Below, one piece after another: positions 12,540-27,500 of a DNA stretch of 64,000 nt; position 1 is the first letter of the stretch, and every line of letters starts with the position of its first letter. Under the pieces are notes generated by a model. The model did no database searches. It was not told where the DNA came from and saw only the letters and a program-made list of their open reading frames with translations. Source of the DNA: Aplidium turbinatum (Eukaryota > Chordata > Ascidiacea > Aplousobranchia > Polyclinidae); NCBI GenBank assembly GCA_918807975.1, contig OU964924.1, positions 6,150,501 to 6,214,500 on the forward strand, given 5' to 3'. The translations under genes were made by a program, and so were the position numbers.

Positions 12540-15500
12540 TTAAATGAGGTTTAGTTTTAAAGTTTCGATCTCCATTGGTTTGACTGTGACGTGGGAACCC
12601 AGTGACAACGCTTTGCAGCGTCCCTGCAGCGACAGTGACGTCACACATACGTCACGGGAGGTGAAAAATGACGTAATGGGGATGTCGAAACTGCGGTTTG
12701 ACCAAGTCCTGTCGCTGGAGGATTGTTGAACGTGTTCGTCCGAGTCGAGAGAACACTCACGACCGACTCTGTGCAGGAGCAACGCAGATTGTCCGGTCGG
12801 CTCCTCCAAATCATGGGACTGTATGGAGCGAAGATTCAACAAGTGGACATCGCTTGGCCAATAGGAGCTCGCCAATGGAGCGTACTCAGTGCGAAGAGAT
12901 TTTCGAGATTGGGTCTGGACCATGAGCCTTGTGGGGTTGAGCAACTCCCAGGATAGACGATGGGCGGTAAGTGAGGGGTAGCTCAGACTCGACGACGCCT
13001 TTTTCTCCTCTTTCTCTGTTTTCCACTTCTCCACCAAGATCACAAAGGATTCTGGAGTCAAAACGTTGTCTCTTACTCCCTGGCCGAGCCCCCGGTTGTC
13101 ATCTTGCATTAACCTCCGATCCATGATCACCTCTAATTGACCGCTCTTCAAGGAGGAGACTCCGAGAGGTTGGGCAGTGAGTAGGGATAACCTGAAATAA
13201 CAACAAGTCATTATGAGTGTCAATATGCTCAACCAGCAATGGCCAACTCTGTGGTATGCCTTGTTGTATACAATGCAGATAATACTGTATATCCAGTATT
13301 CCAACAGTAACAGTATCACAAAATAAAATACAGTACAGTTTGATCAACGAAATCTCCTACCTTGTTTTTTGATCTTGTAAATAAGCCATTGCTGGCATGG
13401 GGTAGAAGTTTGCTTGCAAAGGCAATTTGTCGTACTTGGTTCTGCGTTGGATCTGGAACCCGTTCAAGTCCGTGTAGAAATCCTTTCGAGAGTCGACGTC
13501 TGACGTCACACGCATGACGATCTCTTTGTTATCGTACGAGCGTCTGACGTCAACGCGGTTGCTCACGTGCACTCCTAACGGCTGAACACCCCGCTGATTC
13601 CCACTGTAGAGGGAGACCCTGTATTTTGTTAAAGCAAGTTTTTAGAGCCAGGTAATATAATGCTGTGGCATGCAGAATGCTGTGTAATAAATCTACAAAC
13701 AATTATGATTCAGCATTTTTGAGGTAGGAAAACTAAAGACGGTCGAAAGTGGCCAGAGAATGGGTCACGATGGCTCATCGAATACTGAAATCACGAGAGC
13801 GACCCAGACAGCAAAATCCGTCTTTTTACATTGGTTCAACGTCTGCAGACATTGAATCAATGTAAAAATGACGGATTTTGCTGTCTGGGAAAAGACAGAC
13901 AACCTCCCAATCGGAGATGGCACATGATGACGAGGCAGCAAGGATTAGAGATTGCTCTTTTCAAATTTGCTGAATCAGTTCTTGAAAGATCACGTGTAGA
14001 TCAGAGCCGACTCTGTAGCTTAAAAATGATTTGGAAGCTTTTCAAAATTACATAAATATTAATGCAAATATCCAGACAGCAAATCAATCGTCTGCAGACG
14101 TTGAATCAACGTAAAAAACGACTAATTTGCTGTTTGAAAAACTGATACGTTTTGAAGTCTGAGCAATATCAATCCACTTACGAGTGAATAACGTTTGGAA
14201 GAGTCACATGGATACTGGAGGCAAGCGGCCCGGTCATAACCTTGATAACGGGGCGGTGGGTGGGACTGACATGGGGCTGGGCTGGGCCCGCAGGAAGGAA
14301 AAGATAAGCCCCGCTTCTGTCCTTCGAAGATCGGGTAGAGTAAAAGGCAAAATCAATTGCAACCTAAGTCACAAAGGGAACGATGATGAGGCAATTTCAA
14401 AATATAAATTCATCATAATTAATACACCCATAGACGACATGATTTCATAGTTTGCATGGGTGTCATAGTGCATTCTAAACATTGGCTCTTTCACATAGAG
14501 CCTTCACTTTATTTCATTTTAAAATTTCCTTTTTGGATCTTTCAACCAATAACACAGGCTCGTTCACAAAGAGTGAATTGAAGTTTCCGCTCATAGCTAA
14601 AGTTTGTCGCACATAAACTATTCTCTCGCTGCCGCCATAGTCGAGTGGAGATAGGTACGACAATCGATTCGATACCGTTTAAGAGCATGTGGCTGCGTCT
14701 TTAACAAGACACATTAAGGCGTGCCTGAAAGTGGACATGAAGATTGGCTCTCTTGTCTTCTCGTCCACTTAATCTAAATCTTCAACCACCGGGTGTAATA
14801 CGACAAAAAAAAACTAGTTTCTCCACTGCTTGCTGCTAAATGGAAAACTGTTTTTAAAATGGGTTGCTTAACAGCACACGCTGTCAATTGAACCGTGGAT
14901 GCTTTTCAGCTTGTCGTTTCTCCGCCAGCAGCGAGATAGTTGTTCATCTACTGATAGGGAACAATTTTCCTCGGCACCCATGACCTTTAAAGTTTCCAAT
15001 ATACATCACTTCTCGTTTAATTACTTGTCAATTTCTGTACACGCATTAGAATTAAAGCAACAAACTCTTAAATCCTCTTAAATTTGACTTTAGTGTATCA
15101 TAAGCAATAAGCATACATCGTTTATTATATTTTTTACAAAAAACTAATCCTAAAATATATAAAGAGTATTGGGGTGAAGTTGTAACATGTACAATTGTAC
15201 ATTGTACAATTGTACATTGTACAATTGTACATTGTACAATTGTACATTGTACAAGCCTACAAAGTCACCTTTGTCGATGCTCCAGACTGCCTATCGGTGA
15301 TATATTGCATGTAGCCAGTCTGTGGAGAAAAGTAAGCAATGATTTGGTCATTCTCCAGCTTCAGCTCATCAGCGGACGATGGTTTGACTCGGAAGGGGCC
15401 GATAGATTCTGTCCTCTTAGATGGGGAGTTGTAAATGTTGATCTCTGGAATACTGTTTTTACCACCTTTGTTGCCGGCTCTGAAGACAAAACAAAGTTAC

Positions 15501-18500
15501 ACATGAGAGTTGAGACAGTCGGTTGTAGTGCAGTGACATTCGGTTGCTTTATTACTGCGACAGGCTGTCAGTGGCTTAATGGGCATTCAAGGTCAACGTA
15601 CTGTACGCGAAGTAAAGATTCTTATCAAAAGTTCACTGGATGGTTTACAATTGAAGGCTTGAGTGAAATTGAGCGTGTGCTAACACAAGAGTATCACCAT
15701 GCAAGCATCAGAAAAATGTGAAAGCTGTGCTTGTTACACAAAGATAGCAAACAGATTTGATTTCATGAGAGAATTAGCATTTTTTTTTTTATATAAACCG
15801 GAAAATTTTATTTGGAATTTATTTTATTACGGCATAACTTTTAAAAACCAACCTTACCAAACTTAGCAATTAGCCAGTTTACTGAGATTGGCTACTTCAC
15901 TTGAAAAATCAGAGGTGTACAGCTTCAATTCAGATAACAAAATTTTGAACAGTCTGGGAAGTTTCTGAAAATCACTCTTACCTTATTGTGTAAGTCGCCA
16001 GGCCCGTTGCTGGTACAGTTGCTAAAAACAACACTTCGAACTTGTCGGGTTCGGCCATGACATTATTGCCCCACACTAAGTTCGTCTGGGAATCTATGAC
16101 GTCACCGTTGCCCATGGCAACCGACACCTCGGGAACAGAAACCAGGACACTGACAACGCCTAAACAAAACCAAAGTTCTTACTGAGTATGGGGCCTTTAT
16201 CTAGTTGATATCTGGGGGTACGCCCATCGGCATTACTGTCAGTAGTTTTGGGACCGTTGTGAAAGTGTAGTTTCTATGTATAGCACAGGAGTGGAAAGAA
16301 CAATGTGTCGTCCCGTAATATCAAACGACACGTTTTGAAAAATTCTTTTGCTAGCAGTATTGCAAAACATAGAATGTCACGTAAACTGCGTGCCTGAGGG
16401 AAAATTTTCCCTTGCTTTCTTGGCTGAAGCCGTTTACCTGTCCGCTCGCTTGGAAGAGAGTTGTATATCACCACAGTGGCGTGGTTCCCGTCGGAAGGGA
16501 TTGTAATCACTTTTTTCTCCGGTGGCTCGTTTTGCGCTCTGTATATTTCGTCATAATCAAACAAATGCGAATTGATGTTGAACGATGACGACGGGTCACG
16601 TGACAATAACATCTCAGCGCTCGCCAGCATCACCTGGATTGGGGATGTGAAAGAGATCATAGGTTTTTGATTGATCTCACGATGAACGTAAACATTTAAC
16701 CAAGCAGTCACACTTCCAGCTAGCAAAGTCTATCCTTTTTACATTGATTCAACGTCTGCACACGTTGAATATGCTTCTTGTTCAACCATCACACCATCTC
16801 AGCATTCATCTCAAACAGTAGACAGAAATCTGTATTCAATAAAAACGCAATTTGCAAAATTATTTTTATTGATCCTGCGTTGATCATTAAGTGGATTGTG
16901 ACATACAAAAAGACAAAACTTATTCCAGCTTTTTTTTTTTGGGGGGGACTCATTTGACACATTAAGAAGCTAATCATCATTGAAGATATCATTCTTCTCT
17001 TTGTTCACTCGGCCGAATATTGCTACATTGCTACTCCGTTTAAAAAGATTGTATATTACTGATCCTTGAAGCGTAGAAATCAAACTGTTTAATTTATCAA
17101 CACGTCAGAAATAAACAAAACGTTTAATCACTGACTTTTACAATGTTGTTGTAGTTTTGCGAACAATAGCTTGAGCAGTGCTAATCTACAGCAGAGACAA
17201 AGCGTATGGGCAATGGAATTGAAAACCCGTAATGGGCAACGTTGAATAAATTTCAACTAGAGACAGATATATCAACTCACTGTTTATACAACAATGATGG
17301 TGTTATGTGTGCTTTGGAGGTAAAGCGCTGTGTATTAAAACTACAGGCATTCCAACAAAGTCAATGCCCATCATGATGCCTGCCAATGAAAACAAAACGC
17401 CAAGCCTATTCTATCGCTTTTCTCTGTTATATCAAGTTATATCCAACTGAAAAGCCCGTACAAAGAAAATTTCAGTTATGTTTAGGGGTAGCTCCCTGAA
17501 ATCATCAGGTTTATAAAAAAAAAAAACGCAAAAAAATCTATACTGTATAGGTTTAGTTTAGTATTGACCATGAGGGCGAACTTCAAGTTTTTCGTAAAAC
17601 TTTAAACAAAAGTGTTCTCAAATTTCAAGTTTCATCGAATGGCTATAAACCGGCTTGTTGAAAAGACATATGTTTGTATGTTTATATATGTTTGTCAATA
17701 AAAGAAGCTTAACCAGTAGCACAAACCTTCTTCGAATCCAGAACACTTTTCTGCAGTTTCGTACCGTAATCCACAACAACATGATCCTTTGCAGTTCCAG
17801 TGATCCCATCGTGGTGCTGGAAAAGGCCCAGATTCCGACGCGCTTGTACCAGGAGGCTAATGACACAACCAGTGAGGTTGAATGAATTGAGACATTAAAA
17901 AAACAACGGTACTCGTATCCAGCTACCAAAATCCGTCTTTGTTACATTAATTCAACGTCTGCAGACGTCAATTGACCAGAAACAATTTGGATCGTATTCG
18001 CACCGCAGATACTGATTAAATGCTTCAAAAGATTGAATGCAATCTTTTATGAGTTTTGCAATAGATTGAGTTTGGTTTTTAGCAGCATGATCGTTGCTTA
18101 CTTTACAAATGTAAATACAAATGACAAACAGGCTGAAACAGGTCGTTTGTATCTACATTTGTGAAGTTTTATGGGTGTAACATAACTTGAAGGGGTGGCA
18201 AACTCACGTGTGCAATCCACGCACCAGACCGGTTAAAAGTGCCATGTATTTTAGCCAAGCTCGTCGTGTGGCTATTAATCAACTAATCTAAGACGCGACA
18301 TTGGATTCTCAATCATTGCAGCATGACAATTACAATCATAACGTTAAAGATTTTCAGTACCGCTTTTAAAAGCGATGAAATAAAGTTGGGGAGCCGGCGG
18401 TCACTTTTCGTGAAGATAAACTAAGCAAATTAATTTCTTCCATTTGAATCCAATTCTGGTAGAGAGGGGACTTAGTTGCACCATAAAGAGATGAAACCAA

Positions 18501-21500
18501 GCAATAGGACGGCATTTAACAAACGCAATCAACAATCATGCAATAAACCACACTTTATAATCTTTTAAAATTATACGTAAATGATCTACAAAATTTGACG
18601 CTAACATCAACAAAACCTACAATCCTCGGCTCAGTGGGAGGTTTTTTAAAGGAAATGCCTCATATTTGCTCAACATCTTTAATTAAACCGTGATGAGATG
18701 TGTTTTCTTTCCTATTTTGACAAATTTAGTTCATTCTTAAGCATGTTTTATTTAATTTCATGTCATGTGTGTAATTAGGTTAGTTGTTGAGATGCTTGAA
18801 ACAGGCTAACAGCCTAACATGCTGTAGCTAAAAACGTCCGCAATTTTGAGTTTATTTATGTGTTTTTTTATGTTAAGTGTAGAGTGGTTGCTTGGTTTTA
18901 TCTGCCTGTGGGATTCATAAAAAAATCATTTAGTTGATTCAACGACAAAGCGATGTAAAAATATCATTATACTGTAGCAAGATTCACTCTATAATAACAT
19001 TTATGGTACTTACGGATAAAGCACTTTAGTGAAGCCATTCCATACATTCGCAGACTTGGCGGCAGGTAGTGCCAAAGAAAATAGAATTTCCGCACCTCGG
19101 AGATGAGATTCAAGAACACGTTCCTGTGTCAACGAATTGAAAGCTGTTGAAAGAGCTGATTGTGCAGTTAAAAGTAACCCTTTTTACGTCAATTCAATGT
19201 CTGTAGACGTTTGATAACTTGAAAAAAAAACTATACTTTGCAAAATAAGAAAAATCTTAAAACGGCACACGATTCGGTGTTGAGTGTAGAAAACCCGTAC
19301 TATAACTAAACAGATAAAATTATAACAGAACGCCGACATAATAAAAAAATTGTGTTAGAGGGAAAAAGTTCCAAATTAAAAAAACAAGAATGTTGGCCCA
19401 ATGAGATTGCAACAATTTGTGAACTGTAAGTTGCGAATTTTCTGTTTAAATTAAAATAGAAAAGATAAAACGAACAGAATAAAAACACAAACCTGCATTT
19501 TGTGGAAAGGCCTCGAAACGTAATAGCCACTCCAGTAGTGATCTTCCCTGTCAGCATACGTGAAAAAATCGCCTGTGAGTGAAGGAAGCCTGAGGAGAAA
19601 GCACAAGGGATGTCATATTGGTAAAGACATGAACATAAATCATGTTTTGACACTGGCTTCGAGCGGCCTTGAAACAAACTGTACAGAATGTAAACTCTGT
19701 TGCAAAGCACCCATGAAAGACACAACGCTGCAGAACTCAGCTTCTAACTACTGCATATCGAGCACAGGAAACTCTATTTGAATAAGAACCTTACAGCGAC
19801 TTTATGTCGTGAAAGATACAGATACGATTTCATATATTTAGCAGCTGCATTGGAGGACGGAGGTATAACTCTGACATCCGCAATTTTGCAATAGGGAACC
19901 AATGTTTTAACAAGAAAATGCTAACACAGCTCTTTCATGGTGAAAAAGCGCTTAAGTTTTGCAATAGTATAGATCTAGATCTTTATTCTTTCGTGGGGGA
20001 CAGAATTGTTTAGATTTCAGGGCAGGTCATGGAAAGTCAGATGAGTGTAGCTCCCAGGTTTTTAAAGATATCAGACGTTCAGTTGTATCTGAGCCGTGAC
20101 AGAAAGCATATACAGTTATACACCTTATAACTTGAAGCAGCTTGAAAAGTGTAGCTTTGCTTACTGTTCGCTTCCGCCCATTTCCTTCGTCATGGCATCA
20201 AAATATTCCGACAAAGTGCCAAACTTGAGCTCAGCATTCAGTTCTGGATGGGAATTGACGTAGGCAAATATCTTGGCGTAGTTTTCATATTGATTTTGAG
20301 TTTCTTGCATCTGCAAAACAATTTAGTTGTAAATTAAGACAATAACTGCGCTAGGCTAATCAACATAGCACTTTTAGCAGAAAATCCAAGTCAGTAAGTT
20401 AGTCCCTTTTTACATTGATTGAACGTTTGTAGATGTTGAATCAATGTAAAAAAGTACTTACATACCGCGAGATACCGTAACAAGCTAACCATCAGTAATC
20501 GGCCACGTTTCCGTATGTCGTGACGGTTTTACTGGGCTGTGATTCTTCCACTATGGGCGATAGAACCACCAGTACATCTTTGCAACAAAAATTTACAAAA
20601 CAAAAATACGTTTCGAGTAAAGCCTGGTTTGAAACACTGTCCGAAATTCATATTTTGATCTTTTCTTAGAATTCAAAGTCACCTGTGTAGGTAACTAACA
20701 ACAGTTGACTCACGATGTTATATCTAAAGTCGTCTCCCAACACAACCAGCAACGTGTTCGATTTGAACAATTTCGATTTCTTTCTGTATTGGTCCAACAA
20801 GATCTCTGACCTTTGACCCACGTTCCTGTCGTTGATGGCCACTGGAGGCACTCTCCAAGGGCAATTGTACCGTGAACCAGGAAGTCGAGCAAAGTCAAAC
20901 TAGGAAGAAATCGTTAATAGCTGAGTGGCTTGTAACGTGAAAAACGGCTTTTCAAATAGGGTTTGGTTATGAGTAAGGAATATTTATACCGTAATACAAT
21001 TTTGGTGAAGACGTGATTTTTTTGATCCATAGACAAATGAAATCCAACCATCAGACGGCATTTAACACAACATAATAACGTGAAAATTTTCATGTTATTA
21101 TATTATGCTAAATGCCGACGTTTGGTTGTTAGGTTTTATTTGTCTATGAATATCTACAATTATTTAAAAGTGACAGTGGTATCACCATAAGATTTCAACA
21201 ATGTAAACAGCAGATTTACAAAGCGGTGTTTCAAAATTGATGAAGTTTACTGAAAAGTCAACACATTTTTCAAAACTTTAATAGTAAAATGAGAATTGAG
21301 ATTAAGCTTTCGGTTTTTAGGACTACTGTTTTGATGTGGGTGAACAGGCTGAGAAAGGCTACGAAACGACACTTTCTTCTTATTTCTCACGTTTTATCAG
21401 CCAGCATGACTGCCTTCTTCACAAAACTGCAAGAGAAAATACGTACCCACCGACATACTTTACAATTACCAGCAACATTTCAGACAACAAATCATCCGTT

Positions 21501-24500
21501 TTTTATATGGATTTAACGTCTCCAGACATTGAGTCAATGTAAAAAACGTCTCATTCGCTGTCTGGGATGACTAGAGGTAGTAGATACAGTGGCAGTCACA
21601 CAATTTCAACACACCTGGCAACATATCTTTGGGTCAGGACCACAAGTATGAGGAATGTCATAGGAGTAAAATGGCATCATGTGACAGAGGATGTCAGTGC
21701 TTTTATCAGAAACCCATGACTGTCTCCACCTGAGCATAGTACGACTGTGAAACTGAAGGTTATGACCTTGTGACAAATGTGACAACCGTAGTTTCTCAGC
21801 TGATGCTTCTGCCAATTGAACGGTTTGTTTATTTGTAGAAATAAACAAGAAAATTCAATTTAATTCAAAACTGGCTTGAAAGCTTCAATTTTCAACTCGC
21901 TTCAATTTTATAGAATATCATATGAGTACATAACTACATGACTAGAACATTATATGAGAACAATATTATGAGTAAAAAAACGTTTTACAATTAATATGTA
22001 CAGAGCTAGGGAGCATACTTCGCTTCATGGAAGTGGCGTTTTGTAAATATTGTTATGACAAAAGTATTTTTACAAGAAAGTGACCAAAACTTAATCTTCT
22101 TTCAGAAGGATGCTTTCTAAAATTTGGAGTATTATTATTTTTTTTAAATTGCAGTTAAATTTAAGATTTAAGCAATCGTAAAAACTGTCCTTTCCAATAA
22201 CCCGTTGAGCTAACATTTAAACACGTTTGATGCTGGAAGAAACACTTTCAGTACCAATATGCAGCAAAACCCTATAATACCAGCACTAGTAAACATAACA
22301 CAATTATTACACAACAGTAATGTCAAAGTTAATTAAAATGTTTTGTACCTGAACTCAAGCGATTTCTTCAGTGAAAGATGCTTTTTTATAGCATAATGAA
22401 CCCTTTGAATAAGCATGTTCTTAAATTCCATTTTCTTAAGGATGTAAGCCATCGTTGAGCTGTGCCCAAATGGGTCAATAGCCCAACCACTTTTTGGGGC
22501 AACACCCAAGTTGCGAGATAACCATTCGTTGCCTGACGCAAATCAAGTTATTTTAGCATCACTCCATTCCAACATTGAAGCTGTTAAATTTATAGTACCG
22601 TACACATAAGAATATGAGTTGACACAAACACATAGAACACCGATATCCTGAGTGCAGTACTTATAAAAATAAAATTTATTATGAAAAAATTTACTGTTAT
22701 TTTTATAGAAAATTCGACATACGTTCAGCCATGGCCACCTTGAGATGCGGCCTGATTTGTCACATTTTGCAGATTTTGATTACAGCTACTGCTAGTGCTT
22801 AACTGACATTTTTTGAGATGTCTTTACTTTTTGCGGTTTCCTAATGACAAAAAACTTTTTTGTTGCCTTGTGGAAGCAGAAGCAGATGAGAGAAAGTAAG
22901 TTAAAAAACGCAAAATCAGACTGTTATTGAAAATTAACAGTCTGACTAAAATCTACAAAATCAAATTTTCTTTGTTTTTCAACATGTGAGGATGTTAAAA
23001 CCTATTGTGTCATCTGGGGAAAAGAATAAAGAAAGTGTAAAAATCTAATTTTTAGAAAAAATTATTTAAACGTTTGCCCAAAGTTAGAAAAACTTGAAAA
23101 TTTCTGCAAAATGTGACAAATCAGGCCGTATCTTTAGGTGGCCATGGTTCAGCTGACAAAACATGATTTGACAAATTACACAAGATATGCAAAACATTGC
23201 AGTTAGAATAGGCTGACTCAACTACAATGACATATTGTTGTTGTATACCTTCAATCATTTGGTCAATCATAGCAAAGTAATGAGTGTTGGCTTCGTCATT
23301 CATCACCCAACCTGCAGTGACCATCTCAAGTTGACCGTTGTCCACCAACCGTTTCATCTTCAGCTTTCTATCAGCGGAAGCTATGTCCCACCACATGGAC
23401 AAAAACGACATTTCCGCCCAAATAAACTTCCTGCAATAAATAGTAATTTATAAAAGATGAATAATCATGTAAAATGCTTTGTACAATTATATATACATGC
23501 CATTTAAAATTGTCGGACGAATGACATGCCTCTGAGGCACTTACCAAAAAGAACAATATTAGTAATGCAAAAAGGGGAATTTCCAGAAGTTAAAATTTGA
23601 CTTTGAGTAGAAGCTATCCAGGCTTATTCATTATGATATTTGTTCAAATTACAACTTAAAGCGTAGTAATAAATCACATTCCCTCAGGCTAAATCTGCTT
23701 TATTGTCAAAAACATTGCTCAAAAACTAGCTAAAACAGCCATCAAAATAAGCAGTCATAATTATCAACTTCAAAACAAAACTTCTCGTAATAAACAAACA
23801 AACATATATTTGTGATTGTTTATTTACGCTAAGCCAAATAATGGAGCGTTTGCAAAAAGAAAAGTTCTAACAAAACGAAAAATACACTGTCTCAAAGCTC
23901 AACTATAGTCAGACAGCTAGATAAAATACATTTGATGATATGCAATAAACTTGTAGGATTTGAGGTTTCTTTTAACTGCATATTGCTTTAGAATAGTAGC
24001 AAACCTTCTTGAGTCCTGTGATAAAGCATCCACAACATTATCAAGAATATGTCTCGTTTGATCTTGAAAATATCTCTCAACAGTTTTAATCCAACCAGGG
24101 TCATTATGTGAGTGAGGAACAACAAACACTGAAAAAATCAGACCTTCAAATGCTGCACAGTTGCTTTACAGCTACTTTATCAACTAGCCTATAGAATATA
24201 ATTTAAAGTTTTCAAACAGAAAGGCAATGAAACACATCAATGAACTGATTCTGAAGCATATGGCAAATGGCATGTTAACAGTAGATAGTTGGATGGTTTC
24301 AATGTTAAAAATTACAATGATATAAACAAAAATCCATGTGTGAATGAAATAACATAAAAGTAGAACAACTTCACGAACAAAACATAAGATACCGTACCCT
24401 TCAGTTTCTTTCCAACCCATTCTGAATTTGATGTTTGTATTGGGTAACCTTGTTTCCATACTCCCCCATCTATATCAGCAAAAGGGAGAGTATCATAGAT

Positions 24501-27500
24501 ATTCAGCATGCTAACATCAGAGTGTGTCACATTGTATGGCATCGCAGGACAAGTACCTTCAAACCTTGGTAGAAATGTAAATGAAAGACACTGTAGATAA
24601 AAGTAGTGTACAAATATAAGATTACTCTGCTTAGTAAGCATTACCCTTCTTACCCAGCAGCATTATGCACTGGCATCTCTTTTTTGGCGCTGTGTAAAAT
24701 ATTTTCCAAATCTTTTCGCTGTTTTGCGTCGTGAACATTCCCTAACTTCAACAATGTCTCCATACTGTTTTGCACCTGCAAACAAAATTTCACACTGAGA
24801 AGTTCATTTTAACTTACTCATTGAAAGGCAATGTTTGAATGAGTATTTTTGCATAATTTAATTAGTTTTATTTACTTTAGTCTTTATTTAGAACTATTAA
24901 AAAAATTACTGTAATTTTACACTGATAGTTTTAATTTTTTTTTTAAAGGTTTAAAAATGTGTAATTTTCTGCTGTATTGATGTCATTACAGATGAAAGAT
25001 TTACGACTTTAGAATACTGCTTAGAAAACTTATACTTTGTTGAGCTTAATTTGATTCTTCATTGGCATTGGCAGTTGTTTACCAGAAGTAAGAGGCAAGA
25101 ATTGAAATAATAACAAAGAACAAACATAATATAAAACTTCCAGACAGAAAGAGAATATAAGGATTAAAATCAGTTGATATATTTGTCAAATAACACAAAT
25201 ATTATATAAGAATAATAAGAGATATGTCGTAAACTGTTATGTGCCATATGATGAGGAGAGGAGACAGCGAAAAGACCAGTTGGTCATGGAGTCAGCTGCT
25301 ACCTCATGATAAATGATGAAAACAACATAACATTTAATATGATTTATAAACACACAGAACACACAAAAAACACAAAGCAGGCCTAAAAACTCGTGTTTTT
25401 TTTTTCGGCAGCCATCGTGGCCTACCGAGAGCTCCTTCTCGGCGGCCTAATCTGCGTGCTTGGAGGCCAATATACAAATAACGATACGGTACCGTACCAC
25501 AAGTAAATAGAATTAAACTTGCAACAATGCTAAAATGATCACTTATAGCATTGTTGAAGTCTACACGCAATAACTGCTTTATCGGGATTGTAATCCGGTA
25601 TTGCGGGACCATCTAACGACACTAAATTGTTTCAACTGCTAGCTGCTCAGTAAATTGCTCAGCCGATTGGGTTATTTGAATCTTGTGTTAAATCGCCCTT
25701 GTTGCTCTTAGCCTACGGTACCCGATAATTTCCTTTCAATCCAAGCTGTAGGCCACACATTTGGTTAGCCTTTTCATTCTGTTAGGCTAACTGGGTTCTT
25801 GGAACAAATTTTTGCTGGTCGGGATAACTAGGCTACGGTACCCGATCCGATAATTTCCTTTCAATCCAAGCAGTAGGCCACACATTTGTTGATCCAAACT
25901 AATCATTTTATCCAGGGGTGTGCAACCTTTATTACAGGAGGGCCATATATAAATATCTGGGTGAAACCGCGGGCCGCACATTTATTTAACATTTTAACAT
26001 ATTATGCTTTATAGTAGTTGCAGGCACAAAAGAGTAGTTTGTTTGTTATTCATGTTATTCTTATGGCATTATTAGAGGTTATTCCTTGCAGAAATAATAA
26101 GATAAGACGCATAAATTTCTGAAGAAAACTGCTAACTTATTCAAATTTATTGTCACACCGACTACGAGTTCAGTGAGAAATTTGCAGCTGGTTTCTTTTC
26201 CTGACGACTTTTTTCAAATTTACTTTAATGGAAGTGCTCGCAATTCGAAGTCCATTTTCCAGGTGTTTGCCAGTCAGAACCGATCGATAGGGATATTTTA
26301 TGACGCCTATTTTAGAAAAAAATTGTTCGCACAAATAGACTACGTTGAGCCAAAAAGAGCCATTTTTGAAGTCATGAATTTTTTCAAATGTGGAAAGTCA
26401 TCTTAGTTGAGATGTTTTCGGTAAAAATCAAAAAATGCACGACTTCTTTCAGCAGTTCGTAAAATCGTTGCAACATGCAGCCCTTGCTTAACCAACGCAC
26501 CTCGGAAAAGTACAGTAGTTCTTTATGTGCCGTGTTGAGATCATCCAGAAACTTTTGAAACTGACGATGGTTGAGCCCTTGTGCTCGAATGAAATTATTG
26601 CCGTAATAACCGGACTCAAGACGTGTTTGAACTTCAAGGATTTTGCGCACAGGTTTTTCTATTGAATGATAACTTACAATAAAAAATTGCTATGTCATCA
26701 TTGATTTTTCTCTCCCTCAAAGCAGACTTCAAGAGACCTATGAATCCAATGCTAGTTCCAGACATGGATCAAGCACCATCAATTGCAATTCCGCATAAGC
26801 TGGACAAGTCCAGTTCGAACTTGTCAAAAGCATCAATTACTTCAGTAAAAATGTTAGCACCAGTAACTTGTCGTGCCTTTCATTGACTGTAGTGACAGAA
26901 GGTCTTCCGTTTCGTTCAAGTCTTTGTCCACTCCTTTTACAAATATGGCCAACTGTGCTGTCCTTCTGGTCCGTATTTTCATTGATCGCAAAACTCCATG
27001 AAACAAAGTTCTTCACCTTATCTCTGAGAGTGTCACTAATATCACAAGCAAGATCATCGATACGCCTTGCTATCGTCCACCGTGACAGACTTATTTTCTC
27101 GAACTCCCTCTTCATTTTAGGCCACATTTCTTCTGCGACATCGATAAGACACTGCTTCACAAAATTACAGTCAGAATACGGTTTCATAGTTTGAGCTATT
27201 CTCTGTGCAAATCTGTGCCTCTGATCTACTGACGTTCCAAATAATTAAATACAATCGGATTAGCGGTGGCTGGTGGGAGATTTCTAAAATAGTTAACAGA
27301 AGGTGCGAAATGTACAATAATCCACTCTATAATGAATTGTTCGCACGTACCAGACTAAACTAAATTATAAACACGTTTTGCGGGCCGAACACAATTCAAA
27401 ATTGGCACATCTTCGCGGGCCACACAATTTTTCTTCGCGGGCCGCATTTGGCCCGCGGGCCGCACGTTGAACACCCCTGATTTTATCTATTCAAAAGTAC

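Noticed and set aside
25334-25981. Open frames at 25334-25612 and 25787-25981 inside mannosidase intron 1
   Set aside because: The first has no resemblance to anything and the second runs across the hAT boundary; both are chance frames.
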